Of a DNA stretch of 64,000 nucleotides, positions 17,820 to 26,109 are shown piece after piece; positions within the stretch are counted from its first letter, which is position 1; every line of letters begins with the position of its first letter. The DNA comes from Nitrosopumilus oxyclinae. Lineage in GTDB: Archaea > Thermoproteota > Nitrososphaeria > Nitrososphaerales > Nitrosopumilaceae. A program made the translations under genes and the position numbers. The notes beneath the pieces were generated by a model, which was not told the DNA's origin, made no database searches, and saw only the letters and a list, made by a program, of their open reading frames with translations. The DNA lies in contig NZ_CP026994.1 in the NCBI RefSeq assembly GCF_013407165.1, positions 896,187 through 960,186 on the forward strand, in the 5' to 3' direction.

Positions 17820-18500
17820 ATGGAGTTCATTCAAAATGAAGAGCCAGAAATTACTAAACCAATTATCATAGCTGCAATGCAAGACATGGGAAATGTCGGG
17901 AGCATAGTTGTAAATTTTATCAATGACTCACTTAGAACAAAAACATTCAGAACGGCAAAAACTCCATTTCCAACATATATTGTTGATAGAGGAGGATACG
18001 TGGATATTCCTGATGAAAAGTGGGAATACAGATACACGGAGGATTTGATTGTTTTTGGCGGAGGTAAAGGACAACCACAAAGCAATAATGAACTAAATGA
18101 ATTATGTCAAGACGTCATAGATACTGCAAAAAAATATTCTGCAAAATTTATCTACACGTTAGGAGGATTCCATACTAATAGAATTTTCAATAATGAACCC
18201 AAAACATACATCACTACGACATCAAGGGAGCTGACAAAACAGATGGAGGGGTTAAACGTAGAAACCACCCCTCAAAAATCAATTATTACAGGTTTTAATG
18301 GATTGATTCTAGGATTTGCAAAAATGAATAAAATTCAAGGAATAGGAATGTATGGCGAACTAAATGAACCTGAAATACCACAATATAGATCAGCAATTAG
18401 CATCATCAAAACCATAGAAAAATTGACATATAGAAAATTAGGGGATACAAGTCAATTAGAAATTATGGCCCAAGAGATTGAAAGAAAATTTAAAAATTAA
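17820..18500 (+). CDS. PAC2-family protein (proteasome-assembly chaperone-like)
   Basis: 226 residues with the PAC2 pattern: IIAAMQDMGNVGSIVVNFI near the N-terminus, LIVFGGGKGQPQ in the middle and YTLGGFHTNRI. Archaeal PAC2 proteins resemble the eukaryotic PAC2 chaperone that helps 20S assembly; the archaeal role is not settled. A proteasome beta subunit is encoded at 41.1 kb in this window. The ATG at 17820 fits the family start. Confidence 0.85.
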   Translation: MEFIQNEEPEITKPIIIAAMQDMGNVGSIVVNFINDSLRTKTFRTAKTPFPTYIVDRGGYVDIPDEKWEYRYTEDLIVFGGGKGQPQSNNELNELCQDVIDTAKKYSAKFIYTLGGFHTNRIFNNEPKTYITTTSRELTKQMEGLNVETTPQKSIITGFNGLILGFAKMNKIQGIGMYGELNEPEIPQYRSAISIIKTIEKLTYRKLGDTSQLEIMAQEIERKFKN

Positions 18501-18502
18501 AT

Positions 18503-18637
18503 TTAATGGGATTTCCCTACTTCATGAGCCTCTGTATTTTCATCATGGCAATCACAGCTACAAAGATGAGTCTTGTGATTATTCATACAATCAATGCATT
18601 CAAAATGCTTCCTAGTTTCACATGCTGCACAAATCAT
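18503..18637 (-). CDS. Cys/His-rich microprotein (44 aa)
   Basis: The reverse strand reads MICAACETRKHFECIDCMNN and then HKTHLCSCDCHDENTEAHEV. It has seven cysteines and several histidines in ordered pairs (CAAC, CIDC, CSCDCH), resembling a B-box or double zinc site. The ATG at 18637 is the only sensible start. Function unknown. Confidence 0.55.
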   Translation of the reverse strand: MICAACETRKHFECIDCMNNHKTHLCSCDCHDENTEAHEVGKSH

Positions 18638-18688
18638 CCTAGTATCACTAAGAAATAGGAGGATTTGAATTTTTTCTATTTTACAGTC

Positions 18689-19348
18689 TTAATACAGGAC
18701 TTCGCTTCGTTCAAGTAGATCATTTGTCAAATCCATGTATCCTTGCGGATCAAGTTCCTTAGCAAATCCTTTGTCGATATTAATTAGATATATTGAATGA
18801 AGATGAGCATTCAAAATATCATCATATTCTATTGGCGGATTTTTGTAGTACCGATCACAAAGATCTTTAATCCTCTGCACATCTTCTTTTTTTCGTGCAT
18901 TTGGAGGCAATAGAAATATTTTAGAAATAGGCAACAAGCCCACTACAGGAGTTGCCAGAGAGAACTTTGAGCAGTATTGGCTATATCTGGCAATCTTACT
19001 CATAATTCTTGCAGAGAAATAATCTATAGTATCCATAGCATGTTCAGGAGGAGTAAATCCAGTTTCAATTTCAATAATATTATTTCCTCCACCTTTTTTT
19101 GCAAAAATATCACAAACAAGAATATCAGAAATATCTTTTTCAACTTCAACAGTAAATCCTCTAGAAATTAGATTACTAGCACAAATTAGCTCTAAAATAG
19201 AATGATTGATTTTGACAAGATTTTTCTTATACATCCCAATCAATTGTTTCCCAACATAATTCAGTTTAGAAGCATCGTTTTCTTTTAGATTTTTTGAGAG
19301 TTTTTCAGACATTTCAAAAACATCATTGCTGAATTTTTTCAAATCCAT
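18689..19348 (-). CDS. Hypothetical protein with possible PD-(D/E)XK-like core
   Basis: 219 residues. The segment LELICASNLISRGFTVEVEKD followed by ILVCDIFAKKGGGNNIIEIETGF has the shape of a restriction-endonuclease-like fold: helix, strand with Asp, then a strand with ExE. The classical lysine of the ExK motif is replaced by Thr or Glu context, so activity is doubtful. No methyltransferase neighbours it. I would call it a hypothetical protein with a nuclease-like core pattern. Confidence 0.5.
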   Translation of the reverse strand: MDLKKFSNDVFEMSEKLSKNLKENDASKLNYVGKQLIGMYKKNLVKINHSILELICASNLISRGFTVEVEKDISDILVCDIFAKKGGGNNIIEIETGFTPPEHAMDTIDYFSARIMSKIARYSQYCSKFSLATPVVGLLPISKIFLLPPNARKKEDVQRIKDLCDRYYKNPPIEYDDILNAHLHSIYLINIDKGFAKELDPQGYMDLTNDLLERSEVLY

Positions 19349-19503
19349 GATTTAAGATAGAATAATTTTAATGGTTTAAGAATTAGTAGGGATTGTTAAA
19401 TTGACCCAGTTTCAATGCTCAAATCAAAGATAATTACTCAATTAAAATTGAAAATTAGCGAATTTTTATTCATACTTTATCTTAACTGCAAAAATCAAAA
19501 CAA

Positions 19504-20418
19504 ATGCATGTGTATAATGATAAAGCCATAGTAATAGGACTATGCTCGTTTGTAATTTTATTCTCATTTATTCCAACTTCTCAGGCAGTACTTTGGGATT
19601 TTATTGTAGAATTAGACATGGAAAAGGGCGCAGTATATGCTGGAGACACAGTGGTTGTGACTGGAAGAGTAGTAGACCACGCATACCATCCTACCAGAGG
19701 AGTAGAAGTTTTAGTTAGAACAGGTGCTGATACCACCAAGGCATTTACAAATCCTGATGGGGAATTTAAAGCACAATTTGTAAATTTCCAAAGAATTCCA
19801 GGAACATATACCGTTAACGTAGTTGCTTCATGGTATGGCATGACAGGATTATCAAGTACTCAATTTCAGGTAAAAGGAGAGGCAAACCCAGACTCATTAT
19901 TACAACAGCAATTATCAACAGATGAAGCAATAAAATATCTTAGCTCAAATGAAAGTGATTTTGATAGAAACCCAATAGGTCAAACACTATTCAAATATTA
20001 TCATGGATTACTTGACCAATTAATTGCAAAACAAAAGGAATCTCAGAAACCAATTGCAGAAGAGATATTTTTAGAACAACAAAGAAGAATTGCTGAAAAT
20101 CTCAGAAACCAAGCAATCGAGGAATACAAGCCAGGTTATGGCACATATGGCGGTTACAAGTATGAAGACTATATCGGAGGATTAAATCCGGAAATCAGAG
20201 GATTAGTAATCAATCAATTAAACTATACTCAAAATAACTTTTTAGATGCTCAAAAAATCAGAGCAGAAATTCTTGAGAATGGAGGAACATACGAAGAAGC
20301 AAGACAAGCATATCTAGACAGATTGACGATCTCTAAAGAAACCCTTGAGAAATTCAATGAAACACATTTAGAGAGTTCTGAAAAAGAGGTAGAACAATCA
20401 AGTGAAGAAGTAGAATAG
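19504..20418 (+). CDS. Secreted protein with N-terminal Ig-like/CarboxypepD_reg-like domain
   Basis: 304 residues. A signal peptide covers about 1-29 (VIGLCSFVILFSFIPTSQA). An all-beta domain of about 95 residues follows (GDTVVVTGRVVD..GVEVLVRT..GEFKAQF..GTYTVNVVA), typical of extracellular adhesion or regulatory-like modules. The C-terminal half is helical, Gln/Glu-rich and may form a coiled coil. Probably a cell-surface or secreted protein of unknown role. Confidence 0.75.
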   Translation: MHVYNDKAIVIGLCSFVILFSFIPTSQAVLWDFIVELDMEKGAVYAGDTVVVTGRVVDHAYHPTRGVEVLVRTGADTTKAFTNPDGEFKAQFVNFQRIPGTYTVNVVASWYGMTGLSSTQFQVKGEANPDSLLQQQLSTDEAIKYLSSNESDFDRNPIGQTLFKYYHGLLDQLIAKQKESQKPIAEEIFLEQQRRIAENLRNQAIEEYKPGYGTYGGYKYEDYIGGLNPEIRGLVINQLNYTQNNFLDAQKIRAEILENGGTYEEARQAYLDRLTISKETLEKFNETHLESSEKEVEQSSEEVE

Positions 20419-20465
20419 ATAAATTCTACGCGGCTCTTATATTCAAAATTACATATTAAAAATTG

Positions 20466-20633
20466 ATGAAAATAGATATTCCATTACCTTGTCCTTCATG
20501 TGGCGGAAAAATGTATTCAGTATCATACGATGCATCACTTTCAATTCTTAAAAAAAGAAGTTGGCAAGCATGTAAAGAATGTGATTTTGAAAGAAATTCA
20601 GATGATTTCAATAAAAGCATATGTTGTGTATGA
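20466..20633 (+). CDS. Zinc-ribbon microprotein (55 aa)
   Basis: ORF MKIDIPLPCPSCGGKMYSVS continues with KRSWQACKECDFERNSDDF and ends ICCV. CPSC and CKEC pairs make a ribbon with a helical linker. It starts 48 bases after the secreted-protein gene. Function unknown. Confidence 0.6.
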   Translation: MKIDIPLPCPSCGGKMYSVSYDASLSILKKRSWQACKECDFERNSDDFNKSICCV

Positions 20634-20797
20634 CAGCATATTCATTTTTTGAAATAATCAATTATCTCTTAATTAATTTTTATGAAAATAATGGATCAGA
20701 CTCTAAACTCTTTTCCAAATATTGTGAGTGATAATTGATAAGACGTGTGCTTTTTTGAACACACTTTATCCTAAATAATCAAATTTTCTTTAGATAT

Positions 20798-20854
20798 ATG
20801 ATGGATGATGAAGATACTGAAAGAGCTGAATGGGACTGGCTCAAAAAGAAATGA
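20798..20854 (+). CDS. Possible 18-residue acidic peptide gene
   Basis: MMDDEDTERAEWDWLKKK, ending in an ATGA overlap with the following Cys-rich ORF. Too short to support alone; the overlap is the only positive evidence. Confidence 0.2.
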   Translation: MMDDEDTERAEWDWLKKK

Positions 20855-20973
20855 TTAATTATTTTCACCCACATTGCACTAATCTTGGAACTTTGATATG
20901 CTCATGTTGTAAAAGTGAATGGTGTACTGATCATATAGATAGTCATTATGAGTCAATGAAAAAGAAAAATTAG
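20851..20973 (+). CDS. Cys/His-rich microprotein (40 aa)
   Basis: MINYFHPHCTNLGTLICSCC followed by KSEWCTDHIDSHYESMKKKN. Four cysteines with histidines at both ends could bind one zinc. It starts in the ATGA of the preceding short ORF. Small size makes it a moderate call. Confidence 0.4.
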   Translation: MINYFHPHCTNLGTLICSCCKSEWCTDHIDSHYESMKKKN

Positions 20974-21054
20974 ATTCCAATCTTGTCAATTTTAGAAAAA
21001 CACTGTCAATAGACCCCTAAACAAATTTTAATCCAAGTTAAAAATTAAAACAGA

Positions 21055-21390
21055 TTGAAAGTATATCATAAATCAACCTGCATTACCTGTAAAAAGACAA
21101 TTTCAAGTATTGAAAGAATGAAAATAGACATAGATGCACGGGATTTTTTCAAAGATCCATTTAACGAAGATGAATTAAAAAAAATCATCAAAATGACAGG
21201 TAAAAAGGCACAAGAATTGTTACGAAAAAGAGACAAAATGTACAAAGAATTAGATTTAGACAATATCAAAAAATCAGACAGTCAATTGATCAAATTAATG
21301 GTAAAGCATCCAGGCTTAATTTTAAGACCAATTGTAATTACAAAAAACAAAGCACATGTCGGAAAAATAGACGTAAAAGATTTGAAATAG
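21055..21390 (+). CDS. ArsC/Spx-family thioredoxin-fold protein
   Basis: 111 residues. The N-terminal YHKSTCITCKK holds a CxxC redox pair (Cys9 and Cys12), followed by the ArsC pattern: IDIDARDFFKDPFNEDELK and the C-terminal HPGLILRPIVI, where Arg of the RP motif is the family's substrate-binding arginine. Could be an arsenate reductase, Spx-like regulator or general thiol oxidoreductase; no ars genes are nearby. Start is TTG at 21055. Confidence 0.8.
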   Translation: MKVYHKSTCITCKKTISSIERMKIDIDARDFFKDPFNEDELKKIIKMTGKKAQELLRKRDKMYKELDLDNIKKSDSQLIKLMVKHPGLILRPIVITKNKAHVGKIDVKDLK

Positions 21391-21391
21391 C

Positions 21392-21634
21392 TTAACCAGA
21401 ATTTTCTTTGAATATCCTAATTGCTTCCAAATGAGAACAATTTGCCTTTAATCCTTTTCCATGATGAAATTTATAGAAATTTTTGAAACCAGGACATTCA
21501 CAAGTATCTGATGTTACAAAGTATGATTTTTCAGGATCAGATGAAGATTTTATTTGAAATAAATCCTCATCAATTTTTTCCACACCGCCACTTTCAACAA
21601 GTTTCTTGGCTTTTCTAATCGTATTTGCACTCAT
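21392..21634 (-). CDS. SWIM-type zinc-finger protein (80 aa)
   Basis: The pattern DTCECPGF...NCSHLEA matches CxCx(n)CxH, the SWIM zinc finger. A short N-terminal helix precedes it. SWIM fingers bind DNA or protein; in this short form the role is unknown. It is convergent with the ArsC-like gene. Confidence 0.7.
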   Translation of the reverse strand: MSANTIRKAKKLVESGGVEKIDEDLFQIKSSSDPEKSYFVTSDTCECPGFKNFYKFHHGKGLKANCSHLEAIRIFKENSG

Positions 21635-21690
21635 ACAGTATCAACAAATCTCAAAGTTTTATCTGTTATTTTTCATATATTCATATAATG

Positions 21691-21696
21691 TTTAAA
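21691..21696 (+). promoter_or_regulatory. TATA box for a putative small RNA
   Basis: The string tttaaa sits about 25-30 bases before the start of the GACGAGAG hairpin element, the usual archaeal TATA-to-start spacing. It points rightwards, away from the SWIM gene. Confidence 0.4.
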
Positions 21697-21719
21697 TTCT
21701 ATGATCGTGTATAATACTA

Positions 21720-21782
21720 GGACGAGAGATTTGCTTTTCTGCCTCAGTGAAGCCTAGAATTCGTTTCACTCTCGTCTTTTTT
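21720..21782 (+). ncRNA. Putative structured small RNA
   Basis: About 60 bases between two minus-strand genes. The ends GACGAGAG (21721-21728) and CTCTCGTC (21769-21776) pair perfectly over 8 bp and the element ends in a run of T. A TATA-like tttaaa lies at the correct distance upstream. It does not carry C/D or H/ACA boxes that I can see. It could alternatively be a terminator for the leftward YwbE gene. Confidence 0.45.
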
Positions 21783-21786
21783 AAAA

Positions 21787-21981
21787 CTAGGTTATTTTTT
21801 GAACTCTACCAATTTTACCAGAATCTAATTCAACTTTAATTCCATGAGGATGAATATGGCTTGATGTAAGGATTCGCTTAACAGTACCAGAAGTTAATTT
21901 TCCTGAACGTTGATCATGTTTTTGAACAATTTCTACCACCATACCAATTGAAATGTTGTTTCTTGAGGGGATGTCATTCAT
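21787..21981 (-). CDS. YwbE/DUF2196-family protein
   Basis: 64 residues from the ATG at 21981 (an ATG five codons upstream is possible). SIGMVVEIVQKHDQRSGKLT followed by GTVKRILTSSHIHPHGIKVEL and GKIGRVQKI match the small YwbE family, a compact SH3/KOW-like beta barrel. Function of the family is not established. Confidence 0.75.
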   Translation of the reverse strand: MNDIPSRNNISIGMVVEIVQKHDQRSGKLTSGTVKRILTSSHIHPHGIKVELDSGKIGRVQKIT

Positions 21982-22061
21982 AATATTCAGCAACAATGAA
22001 AGATTCTAAATCTTTGTTTTATAAAATAAAGGAGTTTTGAAATTTACTCAAAACGGAATTT

Positions 22062-22418
22062 CTAATTTTTGTGGCTTTGGAAGCATTCTCTGCAATAAAC
22101 AGGTCTGTCTTCTCTTGGCTTGAATGGTACTTGACAATCAGTTCCACAATCCCCACATTTTGCATCATGCATTTCACGTGGTCTGTCGTCTCGATTACCA
22201 AATCTAGAACCTCTATCTCCACCAAATCCGCCAGATCTTCCACCGCCGGATCTTCCACCAAATCTACCCCCACCTTCTCTTGGTGCTGGTTTGTGGTTTT
22301 GGAAGCATTCTCTGCAATAAACAGGTCTGTCTTCTTTTGGTTTGAATGGTACTTGACATTCATTTCCACAGTCACCGCATTTTGCAGTGTGCATTTCTCT
22401 TTCTCTATCAAAGGACAT
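22062..22418 (-). CDS. Tandem CxxC zinc-ribbon protein with Gly/Arg-rich linker
   Basis: 118 residues from the ATG at 22418; an upstream in-frame start at 22472 adds a hydrophobic stretch that I do not favour. Two nearly identical ribbons (AKCGDCGNECQVPFKPKED with VYCRECF, and AKCGDCGTDCQVPFKPRED with VYCRECF) are joined by a flexible GGG/RSGG/FGG linker. This CxxC..CxxC type is common in archaea and some bacteria, usually as one copy. The linker resembles RGG boxes that bind RNA. RNA or DNA binding is inferred. Confidence 0.75.
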   Translation of the reverse strand: MSFDREREMHTAKCGDCGNECQVPFKPKEDRPVYCRECFQNHKPAPREGGGRFGGRSGGGRSGGFGGDRGSRFGNRDDRPREMHDAKCGDCGTDCQVPFKPREDRPVYCRECFQSHKN

Positions 22419-22513
22419 GTCTTTTCTAAATCTAAGTAATATTGTACAGTAATAAACTGTGGGAAAAAACATCTATTGTTATAAACTAATTCTCTACTGA
22501 CTGATTATTGGGC

Positions 22514-23563
22514 ATGAAAAAGTACATTGCAACAAGAATGGCCACAATGTTCGGAGTTTTGATGATTACATTGTTGATTACAATTGCATTAGTTGGCTCC
22601 AATATGGATACAATTCTAAAACAAGGGATTGTTTTTCAAGTAAGATCTGAAATAACAGAGAATCCAGCCATTGCAGAAAGTTTCTCATCAGTGGATGAAT
22701 TTGAAGGGTTCATTCAAAATCAAATTGACCAAAGAATAGAGGTCTTAGGACTTGATGAGCCCTGGTATTCACCTCAAAGAATTGGAATAACAATGTACAA
22801 AATAATGTTATTAGATTTTGGGAATGCAACATTTCTAACAAGTGATGAAGGATCGTCAGATGTAAAAGACATCCTATTTGAAAAACTCCCCAGAACAGTT
22901 TTGTTATTTACAACTGCAACCATAATCATATCAATTATAGGAATATTTCTGGGCGCTTTTTCTAGCAGTAAAGTTGGTTCAACAATTGATAGAATCACTT
23001 CAAGTTTTGCAATAATTAGTTCTAGTTTTCCTGTATGGTGGATAGGAATGCTAATGATCTTTTTATTTGCATTTACATGGCAAATATTTCCTGCAAGAGC
23101 AACACCAGATATTCCATCATCAGATCCGACATATCTACTATCTTTACTATATCATATGGCATTACCATTAATTACAATTGTAATGATTGGGTTTGGTTCA
23201 TGGGCATATCTGGTAAGAAATTTCATGGTAGGAATAATGCAAGAGGATTTCATCATAGCAAAAAAAACCATAGGAATTAACCAAAAGAAAATAATTTACA
23301 CGCATGCACTGAAAAATGCAGCTCCGCCAATTGTTACAATTCTAGCTCTCAGCTTATCTGGATCTCTTGGAGGAGCAATAATTACAGAAGCTGTTTTTGA
23401 TTGGCCCGGGATGGGAAGACTGTATTTTGAAGCAATTACAGTAATGGACTTGCCCGTAATTATTGGTGCAACGTATCTACTCACAGTATTTTTCCTAATC
23501 AGCATATTCATCGCAGATTTACTTTATGGTTATTTTGATCCTAGAGTGAGGACGGGTCAATGA
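22514..23563 (+). CDS. ABC transporter permease, DppB/OppB type
   Basis: About 349 residues from the ATG at 22514 (TTG at 22508 is two codons earlier). TM1 lies at the N-terminus, a long extracytoplasmic loop follows, then the BPD_transp_1 domain (about 115-345) with the EAA-like loop FIIAKKTIGINQKKIIYTHA. It forms one half of the membrane pore for peptide or nickel-type uptake. The second permease follows with an ATGA overlap. No ATPase or binding protein lies in the window. Confidence 0.88.
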   Translation: MKKYIATRMATMFGVLMITLLITIALVGSNMDTILKQGIVFQVRSEITENPAIAESFSSVDEFEGFIQNQIDQRIEVLGLDEPWYSPQRIGITMYKIMLLDFGNATFLTSDEGSSDVKDILFEKLPRTVLLFTTATIIISIIGIFLGAFSSSKVGSTIDRITSSFAIISSSFPVWWIGMLMIFLFAFTWQIFPARATPDIPSSDPTYLLSLLYHMALPLITIVMIGFGSWAYLVRNFMVGIMQEDFIIAKKTIGINQKKIIYTHALKNAAPPIVTILALSLSGSLGGAIITEAVFDWPGMGRLYFEAITVMDLPVIIGATYLLTVFFLISIFIADLLYGYFDPRVRTGQ

Positions 23564-24927
23564 GTAATATCACACCTCAGGAAATAAAACAAGAATTCAT
23601 CAAAAGCAAGATGGGAATTGCAGGAATTTCAATTCTTTCAATCCTAGTCATAACATCAGTCATTGCAATGATCAGTATCCCTATTGAAACATTTCAAGAA
23701 TGGAATAATCCAGGAAATTGGATTTCAAATCCAAAAGTTGCAATTCCAATTTGGGTAAATATTTTCATGACTGAAAAAATCCCTGAACATAAAATTTTGA
23801 AAAATCCAAATATTGAAAAAATATCAAATTCAGAGATAAATCTTACATCACATCAATTCGGATTAAATTATGATTACGACGACTTTCCAAATGATTTCAT
23901 CTATGAATTCTCCACAGAGTATTCAGGTTCACCTCTACTACAAATGTCAGTAATCAGACCAGACGGAATTAAACTAGATTTACTGACAACATCACTGCCA
24001 TATTCGAATGGAAAAACAGTGCACAGTGAAAGAATTTTCTCCACAGATAATTCAATAAAGAAAAATCTATTTTTACAATCAGAGAAATTTGAGTTTGTAT
24101 TTGAAAGACTATCTGCAGAAAATATTGTCTTTTCTAAAATTGATACAAATGATCCTTTGAAAGGAAGTTATATTTTTTTAATTGATATGTATGGAACAAA
24201 CTCTGAAATACAAATTCATGAATCAAAATTAATCATCGGAGGTAAAGCATTTGGAATAATGGGAACTGATGAATTACGACGAGATTTGGCAATTGGGCTT
24301 TTGTGGGGAACACCACTTGCGTTATTCATTGGATTAGTAGTTTCAATTGCATCCGTGGTGATGGGTTTGCTTTATGGAGTATATGCAGGATACAAAGGCA
24401 AAAAAACAGATGAGACCATGATGAGGTTTAATGATGTAATTTACGCATTGCCAGCACTGCCATTTTTAATCATTCTATCAGTGACAATTAGTAATAGTAT
24501 TTTTGTCATGGTAGGTTTTTTAACGATTTTCGGATGGGTAGGAATTGCCAAAGTTGCCAGAAGTATGTCACTCCAAATCAAAACTCGAGGCTATGTAGAT
24601 GCAGCAAACATGATGGGTCAAAAAGATTCCAAAATCATCTTAAAACATATTGTTCCACAATTATTGCCATATGCATTTGCAAGCATTGCAATTTCAGTTC
24701 CAGCCGCAATTACAACTGAAGCAGGATTGAGTTTTCTAGGGTTAGGAGATCCATCTTTTCCGACATGGGGACAGATTTTACATGATGCCAATACGTTTGG
24801 GGCAGCATCTAGAGGAATGTGGTGGTGGATTATGCCCCCAGGAATAATGATTGCAATTACAGGATTAGCTTTTGTATTTATTGGGAATGCACTTGACGCA
24901 ATAGTAAATCCAAAATTGAAAAGATAA
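23560..24927 (+). CDS. ABC transporter permease, DppC/OppC type, with enlarged external domain
   Basis: 455 residues, against about 300 for usual DppC. TM1 (about 16-38) is followed by an extracytoplasmic segment of about 190 residues, beta-rich (EFSTEYSGSPLLQMSVIRPD), then the C-terminal BPD_transp_1 domain with TMs from about 240. The EAA-like loop is YVDAANMMGQKDSKIILKHI. The start overlaps the DppB stop by ATGA. The extra domain may bind or gate substrate. Substrate unknown. Confidence 0.85.
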   Translation: MSNITPQEIKQEFIKSKMGIAGISILSILVITSVIAMISIPIETFQEWNNPGNWISNPKVAIPIWVNIFMTEKIPEHKILKNPNIEKISNSEINLTSHQFGLNYDYDDFPNDFIYEFSTEYSGSPLLQMSVIRPDGIKLDLLTTSLPYSNGKTVHSERIFSTDNSIKKNLFLQSEKFEFVFERLSAENIVFSKIDTNDPLKGSYIFLIDMYGTNSEIQIHESKLIIGGKAFGIMGTDELRRDLAIGLLWGTPLALFIGLVVSIASVVMGLLYGVYAGYKGKKTDETMMRFNDVIYALPALPFLIILSVTISNSIFVMVGFLTIFGWVGIAKVARSMSLQIKTRGYVDAANMMGQKDSKIILKHIVPQLLPYAFASIAISVPAAITTEAGLSFLGLGDPSFPTWGQILHDANTFGAASRGMWWWIMPPGIMIAITGLAFVFIGNALDAIVNPKLKR

Positions 24928-24932
24928 TAAAG

Positions 24933-25250
24933 TTAGAGATTGAATTTTCGAATTAATTCAATAGCACCATCATTTAGTTTAATTGAATAACATGCAGAAT
25001 TCTCATTATTAATTGCGGCCAAATTGTTGGCAAATACTTTTTTGCTGTGACCGCCATAAGATGCCTTATCTGATTCATCAAAACAAATAGACATTTGTTT
25101 CATGTTTTGATTATTTTTTAGAAGAAATGTAATAAACTTTTGATAATTATCAGTATCAAACCAGTCTATGTTTTTTTCTTCACTTATTCCAATCCAAATT
25201 TCAATAGAGTTCTGATATAGAACCTTTTTTCTTAATTCTTCTAATGCCAT
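24933..25250 (-). CDS. Hypothetical protein (105 aa)
   Basis: Helical protein starting MALEELRKKVLYQNSIEIWI with no recognised domain. It lies five bases past the permease stop on the opposite strand and beside a small zinc-ribbon membrane protein. Codon use matches the neighbours. Confidence 0.55.
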   Translation of the reverse strand: MALEELRKKVLYQNSIEIWIGISEEKNIDWFDTDNYQKFITFLLKNNQNMKQMSICFDESDKASYGGHSKKVFANNLAAINNENSACYSIKLNDGAIELIRKFNL

Positions 25251-25260
25251 CCTTAATCAA

Positions 25261-25602
25261 CTAAAAGTCTGCTCTTTGCATTTTAGAACCACATCGCGGA
25301 CAGGTGCCGCCTTTGTGTTTGTTATTACAAACAAGGCAAACATATCTAACTCCACCAGATCCACCCTGTGAACCCATACCAAAGAATCCACCACTACCAG
25401 TTCCTGAATCTCCACCATAATTACCAGTATTACTCATTTGTCTTCGTCTCATAATCATAGGCAATAAAATGAAAATTGCCATTACTGCACCTATGCTGAT
25501 ATACCATGGAACACCAAGATATCCAAGACCAATTTGTAACCCAATACTAAACACCAAAGAAGCACCTAGGAAAATATAATATCGTTTAAGCTGAGGATTC
25601 AA
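25261..25602 (-). CDS. Membrane protein with C-terminal zinc ribbon (113 aa)
   Basis: Two TM segments (about 10-27 and 32-50) are followed by a Gly/Ser/Asn-rich linker and a C-terminal ribbon, CLVCNNKHKGGTCPRCGSKM, with two CxxC pairs. The ribbon is expected on the cytoplasmic side. Function unknown. Confidence 0.7.
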   Translation of the reverse strand: MNPQLKRYYIFLGASLVFSIGLQIGLGYLGVPWYISIGAVMAIFILLPMIMRRRQMSNTGNYGGDSGTGSGGFFGMGSQGGSGGVRYVCLVCNNKHKGGTCPRCGSKMQRADF

Positions 25603-25679
25603 TTCAATAAAAGTATCTTTAAAACGGATATAAAGTTTCTTCAGTTTTCTTCAGGCTGGTCAGCAGATTTGTTGTAAAA

Positions 25680-26078
25680 TTATTCAATAGAAAGTGGAAT
25701 TGTATTTCCATTACTATCCCATGCAAAAATGGAATCATCATCATATGGAGATTTGACAATCATCGAAACCAAACCAAAGAAATTATGCAAATCAGTTACA
25801 GAAGGTTCTGCAGAACCACTTGGATGAGAATGTACAATTCCTACATAACTCATATCAAAAGGTAAAAAGGAATGTGGAAATCCTGCAAAAGTAGGTCCCG
25901 TTTCACTAAATGGGGGAATTACTAATCCATCGATTTTGATTTCACCATTTTTTGATTTTCCTTTTAAAATTAAAATTCCTTCATTGGGATGTTTCATTTG
26001 ACAAAAGGACAGTATGCTATCAAGAACTTCTTTTTTCAATAAAACTTTACGTTCGTATTTTTTCTTGTTAAACAACAT
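25680..26078 (-). CDS. JAMM/MPN metalloprotease-like protein (deSAMPylase-type)
   Basis: 132 residues. The JAMM site is complete: Glu33 in NEGILIL, His83 and His85 in VHSHPSGS, Ser93 and Asp96 in SVTD, giving HxHx7SxxD. Archaeal homologues remove SAMP ubiquitin-like modifiers from proteins. A 426-residue coiled-coil gene lies upstream on the same strand. No ubiquitin-like gene was seen in the window. The enzymatic role is inferred from the complete active site. Confidence 0.82.
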   Translation of the reverse strand: MLFNKKKYERKVLLKKEVLDSILSFCQMKHPNEGILILKGKSKNGEIKIDGLVIPPFSETGPTFAGFPHSFLPFDMSYVGIVHSHPSGSAEPSVTDLHNFFGLVSMIVKSPYDDDSIFAWDSNGNTIPLSIE

Positions 26079-26109
26079 ATCAAGTATTCAGTATAGAACT
26101 AATTTAATT

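Noticed and set aside
18689-19348. Confident restriction endonuclease call
   Set aside because: The ExK lysine is missing and no methyltransferase is nearby, so only a hypothetical protein is reported.
20692-20739. Fifteen-codon ORF starting MDQTLNSF
   Set aside because: No conserved feature; too short to support.
22019-22411. Alternative frame ORF of 130 residues across the tandem ribbon gene
   Set aside because: The other frame has the conserved CxxC ribbon pairs; this frame is its shadow.
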